From the NCBI GenBank assembly GCA_026225945.1, contig JAMJFZ010001089.1, positions 4,329,501 through 4,393,500 on the forward strand: a stretch of 64,000 bases of DNA. The letters run 5' to 3'. Below the pieces are notes generated by a model that worked only from the letters and a program-made list of their open reading frames with translations, was not told where the DNA came from and searched no databases. Both the position numbers and the translations under genes were made by a program. Below, piece by piece: positions 35,878 to 46,676 of this stretch (position 1 is the stretch's first letter; each line of letters opens with the position of its first letter). Source of the DNA: Cricetomys ansorgei (Eukaryota; Chordata; Mammalia; Rodentia; Nesomyidae).

Positions 35878-36932
35878 TGGTTCTATGAGACAATCAGTAA
35901 CATTGACAAATCCTTAGCCAAATTAACTAAAAGGTGAAGAGAGAAGATCTAAATTAATGGAATTAGAGATGAGAAGGGGAACAACAGGCACTGAGGAAAT
36001 CCAAAGAATCATAAGGACATACTTTAAAACTTTTACTCCATTAGAAAATCTAAAATAAATGAATCAAGATTAGACATGCAATTTAAAAAGACATCTAACC
36101 CCTAGTGAAACAGAAGCAGTAATTAAAATCTCTCAACCAAAAAGACTCAGGGTCAGATGGTTTTAGCACGGAATTCTACCAGACAAATTCGTCCACAAAA
36201 TAGAAACAGAAGAAACATTGCCCAATTTGTTTTATGAAGCCACAGTTACACTGATGCCTAAGCCACATAAAGACCCAACAAAGAAAGAAAATTACAGACC
36301 AATTTCCCTTATGAACATAGATGCAAAATTATCAATAAAAATACTCGCAAACCAAATCCAAGAACATATCAAAAAAAAAAAAATCATCCACAGTGATCTA
36401 GCTTCAACCCAGAGATGCAGGAATGGTTCAATATACATAAACCAATGAATGTAACCCACTATATAAATGAATTGAAAGACAGAGCCACGTGTTCATCTCT
36501 TAAGATGCAGAAAAGGCCTTTGTCAAAACCCAGCACCCTTTCCTGATACAAATCCTGGAGAGATGAGGGAAACAAAAGACATACCTCAACATAATAATGA
36601 CAGTTTACAGCAAGCTCATAGCCAACATCAACTTAAATACAGAGAAATGCAAAGCAATTCCACTAAAATCAGGAACAAGGCAAGGTTGTCCACTCTCTCC
36701 ATACCTACGCACTATTGTACTTGAAGTCCTAGCTAAAGCAATAAGACAACTGAAGGAGAACGAAAGGATACAAATTGGAAGGGAAGACATCAAAGTATCT
36801 TTATTTGCAGATGATATGATAGCATAGTATATATAAGTGACCCTAAAAATTCTGCCAGGAAACTCTTTCAGCTGACAAACTCTTTCAGCAAAGGAGCTAA
36901 ATACAAAATAGACTCACTAAAATCAGTAGTCT

Positions 36933-37397
36933 TGTTAGGGGTACCCCACCAGAGACGAACACTCAGACACAGTTTACAGCCAATTGAAAGTGTTTATTCC
37001 AGCCAGCTGGGACCATAACCAAGTGTTCTGGGACCTAGGTGTGGCCCCAAGTGTTCAGAACATGGGGATTTTAAGGCAGAGACCTTGTCTAGGCATCTCC
37101 ATGATTGGCAGCTGCAGGGAGGGGGGCTTTGAAGAGTTAGAAGAGTAAGCAGATTGAAGCAAGAAATTTTAACAGAAGCTAAGGTAAGTGGTTAACTGGA
37201 AGGGGCGCCATACGAATAGGCAGTTTTAACAAAGGCTAAGGTTAGTTAGCTAGGACATACTGATCCTTGTTTCCTAGAACAGAGTTGGGTAATTTTCCAT
37301 TGGATTGTCCATCACAGAGATCAAATTCTAGTTACACCTAAAATGGACTTATCAAGAATACAAGATGGAAGAATTTCTAGACTGTCTTACCCTGTCA
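36933..37397 (-). mobile_element. Second solo LTR inserted in the L1, opposite orientation
   Basis: Both ends carry TG/CA termini (TGTTAGGGG... and ...CCCTGTCA on the plus strand). The flanks TAGTCT (36927-36932) and CAGCCT (37398-37403) look like a decayed 6-bp duplication. The reversed polyadenylation signal (TTTATT, near 36992) puts it on the minus strand. The L1 protein frame continues on both sides. Confidence 0.65.
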
Positions 37398-38651
37398 CAG
37401 CCTTCCTATATACAAAAGACAAATGGACTGAGAACGAAATCAGGGAAACAGTACCTTTCACAATAGCCTCAAATAATATAAAATATCTTGGGGTGACTCG
37501 AACCAAGCAAGTGAAAGACTTGTATGATAAAAACCTTAAGACATTAAAGAATGAAATTGAAGAAGGCGAAGATGGAAAGATCTTTACGTGCTCATGGATG
37601 GACATCCTACCAAAAGCAATGTACAGAGTCAAAGCATTCCTCATCAAAACAATGGCACAATTCTTCACAGATCTTGAAAGGCCAATTTTCAGCTTCATAT
37701 GGAAACACAAAAAAACTCAGGGTAGCTAAAAACAATCTTGATGGAGGTATCAACATCCCCAGCATCAGATTGTACTACAGAGCTATAGTAATAAAAACAG
37801 CATGCTATTGGCACAAAAACAGACACATTGATCAATGAAATAGAATTGAATACCTAAATGTGATTCTACAAACCGATAGATATCTGGTTTTTGCTAGAAG
37901 CCAGAAATACACACTGGGAAAAAAAAAAAAAAAAAAAAGAAGCATCTTCAACAAATGGTGCTGGTCAAACTGGATGGCTGCATGTAAAAGAATACGAATA
38001 AATCCATACTTATAACCATGCATAAAACAACTCCAAATGGATCAAAAACCTCAACATATAACCAGATACCCTGCATAGATAGAAGCAAAACTGGGGGATA
38101 GCCTTGAACTCAGTGGCACAGGAAAAGTTTTTGGTATATGCCAAGAGCCAATCTTGAGTATATGCCAATGGCTCAGTCTTCTTTGGGAGTTAGAAAATGA
38201 AACAATAAATTTGCAGGTAAATGGATGGAACTAGAAAAAAATTATCCTGAATGAGGTAACCCAGACCCAGACAGACAAATATTTACACGTGGATATTATC
38301 TGTTAATTCAATAATAAGTAAGCTACAAGCCATAGAACCACAGAGCTTATGAACAGAGTAAGGGACTAGGGGGAATAAACAGATCTCCCCAGGAAACGGA
38401 AACAGAATAGACAGTAGATAGCTATGGATGGAAAGAGGGTGGGGTTGGAATGGGAAGATCAAACAGGGAGGAGGAGGAAAGGGAGGAGGAGGAGGAAAGG
38501 GAGGAGAGGGAGGAAACGGAGGAAGGAGGGAGGGAATATGGGGAGAGACAGCTAAAATTAAGAGTCATTTGAGAGGTAATATGTAAACCTAATATAATAG
38601 AAGTTTTCATATATATATATATTATATTATATACATTTTATAATACATAAA

Positions 38652-38699
<48 letters not shown>

Positions 38700-39099
38700 C
38701 CTACATGAAATTGTCAAATAATGGAGGAAAACAGAGCCCTACCTGGACATCTCTTGTCACCAAATGAAGCTTCCAGTACTGAGATTGGGTGACATCTAAT
38801 TGAGTTGTTGGTCTAAGGGGTCCCATGAGAACCCCCAAACAACCCATACTGTTCTCGAGGCTATAGGTTGCTCTCCACAAATGGATGGCCAGGGCCCATT
38901 GCTGAAGACAACACCTACACAACTCACTGAACATGGAGAAGTCAAGCTGATGCCTACCTAGAGCCTTCATGTCTATAGGCTAGTGTTCTTGGAACCTGAA
39001 GGATCTGGGAGGCATAGAGGGAGGGAACCCATAATCGGGATATATTATATGAAAAAAATCCATTTTCAATAAAACAAACCCCCCCCTACATATTCAATT

Positions 39100-40230
39100 C
39101 CATGTAAAAATAAGTAAAATTAAAATGGCAAAAAATAAAATTATTTTTATTATTCATATTTAACTCATACTCATTACTTAGTCTTCCTGCGGTGAGGATG
39201 AAGCAGACATCCTGGATGACCCTTCTCACTCGGGTAGGCCAATTTCTTCAGCCTTCTGAAAGCTCCAAGCCAACACCACACCACAAAGGCACACTTCACA
39301 GGGTCTTGTCACTAGTCCATTTCACCTCTACCTCTCCTTTAGGCCTCGCTAACGTGGTCATGGAGGCATGAAGGACACTGTATTCGCTTCAGTATTCAGA
39401 TGGAAAATCCAAAGTAAACCATATCGAAATTCTTGCTGCATATGATGGAGCCTAAAAGCAAAAGAGATGAGACCAGAGCCCCAGACACTCGACATTCTCC
39501 ATGCTTCTACTGCCAGAAATAGAACCCCACCATATGCAAATCCCAAACCCATTTTGTTCTTCTACAAAATGTATGATTATTTTCCTATAAAACCAGGGAG
39601 ACTATTTCCCAAATAGTACAGGCATAACCACTATTTACTAGCATTTCATTGTATTAAGCATCATACATAATTGAAGATGATGAAGTACGTACAAAAGTCT
39701 GTGTATGCTATATGTTAAGACTATGGCAATTGTATAATGGACTTGAGCATCTTTGGGTTTTAGTAGCCATGGGGATCCTGGGATCAACTTCCATGGATAC
39801 TGGGAGCTAAGCTACATTCCTGAGTCTCGGAAATCTTCAAATATAACTTCAGCTGAGTAGAGAAAGTGCTTGAGAATGAAGGGTTGTCATGAGAGATGAG
39901 AGCTCATTTCAGTAACCCTGCATCAGATGCCATCTGTCAAAAGAGGTTAGTCCACATTAGTGGGAGCTGGCAGCGGTGGCTGCCCGGAGTAGAACACAGT
40001 ATTTATGAGAGCTCTTCAGGAATCTGTTCCACTACAGGAGACGATGGAAGAATAGTCTTAACCACTGTGCTCTTAGAAAATTCTCCCCATTCTGGTCATC
40101 TATATTTTAGCTACAGTGTTTGAATTGCTGGCCATATTCCAAAGCATTTGGCTTTTCTACAAAACACATAATCATTTTTCTATAAAAGTGGGATGACTTC
40201 TTTAAAAGTCCTTTGTTCTTCGTTGAAATA
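39100..40230. other. Intergenic, no feature recognised
   Basis: No gene or named repeat. Two related segments of about 45 bp (39558-39605 and 40155-40200) share CTACAAAA, ATNATT and CTATAAAA blocks. Confidence 0.5.
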
Positions 40231-40234
40231 TTTT

Positions 40235-40450
40235 AACTTGCCAGGCATGGTGGCACATGCCTATGATCCCAGCACTTGGGTAAACTCAAAGCTACATGGT
40301 GACACCTGGCCTCAGAAACAAACGAAAGGACGGGCTGAGAAGGCAACTCAGGAGTGAGCTTGCCGAGCTAGCATAGGGAAGCCCTGGGTGTAGCTTCTCA
40401 TGCTCCTTTCAAGGCTGAGGGCACAAAGCTAAGTAATAGCAAAAGCAACA
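40235..40450 (+). repeat. B1 fragment followed by tRNA-like SINE remnant
   Basis: GCCAGGCATGGTGGCACATGC and CCCAGCACTTGGG are B1. The following GGCTGAGAAGGCAACTCAGG resembles a B2/ID head. Confidence 0.6.
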
Positions 40451-43110
40451 CCAACACATGGAAAGACAGGGACCCCTCACCCCCACCCCAGATAAGGGTA
40501 GTTATCTATACGGGTGAAGCTGCACTCTGGAGCAGAAGTGAGCATCCTGCAGAAAGTGGGTTGATCCTTCTGAAGCATGGCAGAGGTAAGGCCTCCCTGT
40601 TGGAGTCTACCATAGAACAGAGCTAGGACCCTGATCAACCAAACCATGCCTTAACCACAACAGCTTAATTTTGCAGATTTTGCTCCTTCCCTGGTGCTTC
40701 TGCTAGTAAACCTCAGCCTCACGTCAGTCCCTGAAAGTGGACCTAGAATTACTGGATCCATTTGTCACTCCCAGGGTGGCCACACTGGTTAAATCTCCTC
40801 TCTCTGCTTTTTGCCCATATTCATCTTTTACAGTGACAGACTGGAGCGGGTGGTTGCCGCTCACATGCTGGGGCTGCTAGGACCAGAGCTTTTATCTTAA
40901 ACTCCAGCTACACTAACTCCGTTCGTTTTTTGCACGTTTCAGCACCAATATGCACTTAAAGGGCAGGACATAGGAAGAAGGAAAGCGTGCAGAGCCAAAC
41001 TGAGGGTGAAGCCACAACAGCAGAACAGACTTCAGAGAGGAAGGAGTCAGACATGGGCAACTATCAGGTGGTATCAGTAAAACCCGTGCCTGGGGCGGGG
41101 CGGGGCTTGAGGGTTGAAGAAGAGCAAGGGATTTAACTGGATCCTAAAGTTTCAAGATTGGCGGCCACTCTGAGTGGTACTGAAACTGGGTGGAGCTCAG
41201 TTTGATCCTCTGCATCAAAAGGAATGACTTAAGAGATGGAGGTGGGGAGGGAGAAGGAGATGGAGTGGGTAGAAGTAGAAGGAGGCCAACATCAGGGTTA
41301 GGGTTAGGGTTCAGCTGGCTGGCTTGGAGACCTGAACTCAAAGGCTTGCCCACTCAGCTCTGGGTCCAGCCAAGCATCCTCCTCCCCAGTTCTGGGAGCT
41401 CTTCCTTTCCTTTCACCCCTCCCCCCCACCGCCTCAGTTTGGGCCTTTGGTCTCCCTTAGCTGGTTTGTGGATGGCATGCTTCTCACCCGCCTCCCAACA
41501 TTTAGCTTGGTCCACTGTCAATCCTCGATTCAAATTCAAATGTTATCCATCCTAGCCTTGCCAGAAATTGACCAAAGCCTTCTCACAGTTCCCAGAAAGA
41601 CATCTGAGTTCCGAACTCCCTTCATCTGCCTCCCCCTTTCTCTTACCCTACCCTACCACTCACTCACTCACTCACAGGATGTGGGGACCTTCAGTTCCCT
41701 TACAGGGGCAGCTTCCTAGGTGTGGCCTTTCTGTCTGTGTTCCCAGCATCCCCTTCTTGTGTGGCCAGTTCCATTTGCAGGCCTCCGATGTTGACTTCCT
41801 CCAGGAATAGACCCGGTCTTACCTCCCTGGTCAAAAAACCCACTTTTTTGTCTAAGTATATTTCTTCGTTGTTTCCTGAGAGTATTCACATAATGGTCAC
41901 CTGCTGGTAATCCAGATTGTTGTGATGGTCATTTTCCTTATAAAACTGTAGGGTAAATTCCAACATGTGCTAAGATTGGGTCAATAAAAAAAAAAAAAAT
42001 CCTAGCACAGGAATAATGGAAATCCTGTTTGAAAAGTAGCATCAACAGTTGGAACTCAAGGTACGGTATTCAGACTTAAAATATAATACCATGGTTTATA
42101 TTCCTTTGGGCTTAGCTAAATATCCAGACAAAGTGCCGCCCCCTTTAAGTTAAATTCATCATTTTATTTCTACCTCAAGGCAATAGGTTCATTATTAAGC
42201 CACAAGCTTATTATCAAAGATCATTTACTGCATACCACATACTGATGGTATAAAATGTTCAGCCTTAAACTTATAATCACAAAAGAAAATATTCCAAACT
42301 AACTCTAAGTGCTTCTGCTTTATACGTACGTTGATTCAGGAAGCCCAGCCTGAGTGGCAGGTGAGTGACGTAATATGGAACACAATATGACTGTCATAGT
42401 AACCACAGCAGACCAAAAAACACACGACTTCCTCCCCACCTTCTAACCTAGCACAGGATGCATGAATGGATATTTAAAAGTACTGAGAAGCCCACGACGT
42501 GCAGGTGATAAAGAATACTTTATCAGCGCCTGGGCCTGAAAATAACAGAAGGCATTGTTACCAATCATTTCTTCTTTCAGAAGAACTGGCAAGGGAGACT
42601 AATAGTTCATTTTAAATTGTTTATAGTTTAAAAAAGATATAAGTGGTATCTTACACTGCCAATGTTGAAAACCTCCAGAATTTTTTAAGGACTGCTCCAG
42701 AGTTGGTGGTGATTACAGCATGTCTTAAGAGGCTCCCCAGCCCAGGAGGGAATAAGACCCTAAGAGATGATCAAATCTCTGCACACTGGCAGGTTAGGTT
42801 GACCTCTCCTAATCAGCTCTCTTGATAATTCTTCTTCAGCCACATGTCTCAGAACTTGGATGTAATAACGATAGGAAAGGGTTATGGAAAAAAAAAAAAC
42901 ATGCAGTTTGGATTTTAACCTATAAAAACCTTCATTAGGCATTCAGACTTATAAAACTTATAGAATTCATTTGTTTGAGTGGAAAGAAAAACAGCTGCGT
43001 CACCTTCTCCAGTGTTACCATGAACCCAATAAAATGCCCCATGATTTTGCCAGGCTCATGGCAAATTTGGGAGCTCAAAATCTGAAGCTGCTGAAGGGGC
43101 ATGCCAAGAG
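40450..43110. other. Intergenic, mostly unique
   Basis: It holds a short interstitial telomeric motif (41294-41311), a Pro/Ser-rich pyrimidine stretch near 41400-41680, and A tracts at 41988-41999 and 42889-42899. No coding gene is supported. Confidence 0.5.
41294..41311 (+). repeat. Short interstitial telomeric repeat
   Basis: Three tandem AGGGTT units, an exact (TTAGGG)n phase, in otherwise non-repetitive sequence. Confidence 0.85.
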
Positions 43111-43114
43111 AAGC

Positions 43115-43475
43115 ATGTCAGTTTTCCATGGCTGTAACAAATGCCCAAGATAATAGACTTTAAAAGAGGAAAAGTTTATTTTGGCTCACGGTTTGGGAGG
43201 TTTCAAGTTCATGGTTGGTTGGCCCTGTTGTTTTTGGGCCTATGATGAGACAGCACATCACAGCAGTAAGCACATGGTAAAGGACACTTCATCTCATGGA
43301 ACAAACATGGCAAAGAGGAAGAGATAGATTGGAGTTCCACAATCCCTGATGACCTGAGACATCTCACTAGGCCTTACATCTTAAAGTTTCCAGCACCTTC
43401 CAAAGCACCACTTTGAGGAGGAAGCCTTCAACACATGAGCCTTTACAGGCATTCCAGATCCAAACCATAGCAAGA
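43115..43475 (+). repeat. Interspersed repeat related to the URR1-like family
   Basis: GGCTGTAACAAATGCCCAAG, AAGTTTATTTTGGCTCACGG and CATGAGCCTTTACAGGCATT resemble the rodent hAT-like repeats above. Confidence 0.45.
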
Positions 43476-43639
43476 AGCCATACAGTTCACCGTGTCCTAG
43501 AAAAACTGCTCATATCATAGAAGGCTATCAGATAATCATTAAGATCATTTGTTCAATGGAAATAAACACTGAGTGCAAAAGAAATAATTTACTTGGCAAT
43601 GTCTATTAAAAGTCTTAAAAAACAAAAAAATCTGTCCAA

Positions 43640-43933
43640 GTCAGGACTGGAGAGATAAGTCAGCGAAGTGCTTACCATGCCAGCATGATGGCTTAAATTC
43701 AATCTCCAACACCCATTAAAAAGAAATAAAGTCAGGTGTGGTGACATGTATCTGTAATCCCAGTGCTGGGGAGGGAGGACAGGGGCACTGGAGCACTCTG
43801 GGCAGTCTCACTGAAACTGTGAGCTCCAGGCAAAGAGAGAGAACCTATCTCAAAAACTAAGATGGACAGTAGTTAAAGAAAACATCCAGCCTCAACCTCT
43901 ATCCTGCATGCATACACATATCTATACACACAA

Positions 43934-43965
<32 letters not shown>

Positions 43966-43970
43966 TCGAA
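43640..43970 (+). repeat. B3-type SINE with (CA)n tail
   Basis: GGACTGGAGAGATAAGTCAG and TTCAATCTCCAACACCC are the tRNA-like head; GTAATCCCAGTGCTGGGGAG is the B1-like middle. A CA run (about 43929-43967) follows. Confidence 0.65.
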
Positions 43971-44544
43971 CTACGTAAGCCTTTCTATTCAGAGCTACTC
44001 CTAGGAATTTACTTTAAGGAAATAATCATAGAGAGAAGAACTTTTTTGGGGGGTGTGGGTGTGGGCGCACGCGCTACCACAAACAATGCATGCTTACCAT
44101 TAACATTTATTATAAGAGCAAAGGGTTCAAAAATAATTTGACTTAGCATATCTGTTTAATCAAATCAGTTAAAACTCTCTACCACCACTTAAAATGATCT
44201 TAGCAGAATATATAGTTGGAAAAAAAAAAAGCCACACAAGCCGTTATTTTAAAAGTGGTAGTAAACATAGAGAAGCTGAGCTCGTTTATCAACCAACATG
44301 CGATGTAGAAGGGTTAGCTACGTGCTGAGGCTGCAGTGACTGTCATGTGTGCCATGGAAGTTTTCTGCCATTATAGATGTAAGGTTGGAAGTGAAGTCCT
44401 AAAACATGACGGTGAGTGTGCCTTAGTGACAGAATCATGAGCAATTTTATTGTTTTCTTTTTAGTTCATATAGTCTGACTATTCTACAATTAATATGTAG
44501 GAAAGAAACATTAAATATTCATGGTATAAATTCTTTTTTTAATG

Positions 44545-44758
44545 ACTTACTTATTCTGTGTATACATGCATCTATGTGTGAGTATGTGCACGTGAGTGCA
44601 GGTGCTTGTGGAGGCCAGAAGAGGGCGTCAGATCCCTGGGAACTGCAGCTTCAGGTGACTGTGAACCACCTGATGTGGGTGCTGGGAACTGAACTTTTGA
44701 GCACTGGAATAATACGCTTTCTTAACCACGGATCCATCTCTCCAGCCCATAGATCTAT
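44545..44758 (-). repeat. B2 SINE
   Basis: Reversed B2: GGCCAGAAGAGGGCGTCAGA, GGGTGCTGGGAACTGAAC and CCATCTCTCCAGCCC. The AGAGGGCGTC block is the CTCF-like motif known in B2 copies. Confidence 0.75.
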
Positions 44759-44929
44759 ATTATATAATTATCAATTTAGATCCCCTAAATGCCTGAAATT
44801 AATTTATATGCAAATTTTCATTTTTATGTTGACCAAAAATAAAGTTTCAGGATGCTTATTTGCTATTTATTTACAACATTAGCAGAAATAAGTTTGATGT
44901 TTTTCTTTTAAAATATGTTTTTGGCAGTT

Positions 44930-45125
44930 CTGGGCACCACACCCAGTGCATTATGGGAGCTAGGCAAGAGCCTCACTGAGTTCTTCATTTTTCCTTTTGC
45001 TGAGACAAGGTGTTATTTTGTAGCTCATGCTGACCATGAGTTTGTTATGTAGTCTAGGCTGGCCTTGAACTCATGATTCTGCTTCATCCTCAGAGTTCTA
45101 GGATTACAACAGGCACACACCATTC
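44930..45125 (-). repeat. B4/B1 SINE
   Basis: Reversed B1 body (GTAGTCTAGGCTGGCCTTG, AGGATTACAACAGGCACAC) preceded by a reversed ID-like part. Confidence 0.6.
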
Positions 45126-45254
45126 ATCTGAATGAAATTTGATAAATTGGGGGAAGGGCTTCTTGTAGAACTGTGTAATAATAACTGAATTTCATGTAAC
45201 CTCAGTTTATAATTTTCACCTCAAAAGAGTTCATATCTCTCAATCCAAACTGAA

Positions 45255-45600
45255 AATCCCCTACATTGTAAGTTTCCAGAAGGCAGGAATGATTTCTCTT
45301 TGACCCTCATATTCTTCGAGTGTGGCTCTAAATATTCCATCCTGACTTAATGAATAGGTTAGCAGATATTTAAATATATTTTATACAATCTGTAAAACTC
45401 TTCTATCGCACAGAATTAAATTATTATTAGTATTAGTATTATGTACATTCACCTACATGAAGAAACATGAATATACACTCACCTACATCAAGAAACATTC
45501 TTGAAAGAAGCATGGAAGTTGGACAGAGAGGCCAGTGTTCACAGTGGAATATTACTCAGACTTAAAAAAAGGAAATTCTGCAATTCCCTTAGGTACTTTA
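45255..45600 (+). repeat. L2-like 3' end and short L1 3' fragment
   Basis: GTAAGTTTCCAGAAGGCAGG and TTAATGAATAGGTTAGCAG are L2-like (45255-45365). GTGGAATATTACTCAGACTT at 45543-45562 is the widespread L1 3' UTR block. Confidence 0.45.
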
Positions 45601-45624
45601 GATTTATAGTAAATCTAAAGCAGA

Positions 45625-46624
45625 ATTAAACTTGGAGAAACAGAAAAATTATCGAGGGCTGAAGGCAGATAAAACAGGAGGTTTGGTTCAAGGCTATACA
45701 GCTTAATGATTAGTAACATAAACTTACTAAGCTTATATATGAAGTATCCTTATTACCGCTCCCTACAGGTAAATAACTATACGAGGCAGTGGACACGAAA
45801 CACCGTGCTGTGGACTTGAAACACAAACTTTTTTTTTTTTTTTTTTTGCTATTTCATTTCAATAGTGGGGGAAGATGAACTGTAGAAAGTCATTTCTATG
45901 GACTGGTCTCCTTCTCTAGGGCCAAAAATCTTGGGCTGTAAATGGTTTAGCAAATTGGTCAAGGATAATACTGTGGCCGCGGGGTAGACACATTCCTCCA
46001 TCTAAGCATTAGCTTGGGAAGACCCAGTCCCCATGGGCCCTTCGGCACCATGCAGCTGTCAGCCCACCAGGCGCTTTTGCTATTGTCTCTGCAGCTTAGT
46101 GTGGTTCACGGCCAGGGAGACAGAAGTGGGTGAGCCATATTGTACTCACCTACAAGGAGAAGACAGGGCCTCTTTTGCCTTTTTCTTTTTTTCATGATAA
46201 AGGCTGTGGTGGGTGGGGCTAATGGCCCCTGTGTAAAGCACTTCCATGACATCACTGCCATGTAGTTCCTGGGTTTGGTATCTTTTCACATAGGCAAGCT
46301 GTTCCCTGCTTTGAAAGAACACACCTGAGTGGAGTCCACTGAACTACAACCTAGTGAGGTTCAAAAGCTCCACCCAGACAGGAAGTTATTAACTGTTGCG
46401 CTTCCAGGGTCAGGGTTACAGATATCAGGGAAAGGAAACCCCTGAAGCTGGCAGTGTCTGTTATTTTCTTGTGGAAGCCCTGAGTTGTAAGTGATACCCA
46501 CTACATGCTAAAGAGGAAAGGAAGGACTGTAAAACACACTCGAATCGCCTCTAGGCGTTAATCATTCGGTGACATGTTTTCTTTCCTAAGAAAATATTGA
46601 CTTTTGACATCTGGCGTTGGCGCT

Positions 46625-46676
<52 letters not shown>

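Larger units (their letters stand above)
34800..39095 (+). mobile_element. Defective L1 retrotransposon (ORF2 3' half and 3' UTR) with two nested LTRs
   Basis: The left end is in the ORF2 endonuclease (GDFNNPLSS, then FFQIDHILRHK). The reverse-transcriptase region follows: [10 protein letters not shown] and [13 protein letters not shown] at about 36245-36330, the [10 protein letters not shown] block near 36680, and the catalytic FADD motif near 36810. The C-terminal KYLGVTRTKQVKDLYDK and SFIWKHKK region lies at 37480-37710. The 3' UTR holds G-rich purine tracts (38450-38545) and (TA)n/(TG)n microsatellites (38609-38698) and ends with a CAATAAAA-type tail near 39080. Stops and frameshifts break every frame, ORF1 and the 5' end are missing, and two LTRs interrupt it (35522-35877 and 36933-37397). 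It is a dead fossil copy. Confidence 0.85.

Noticed and set aside
39558..40205. Two similar segments of about 45 bp
   Set aside because: Similarity is weak and A+T-rich; probably fragments of the same old repeat.
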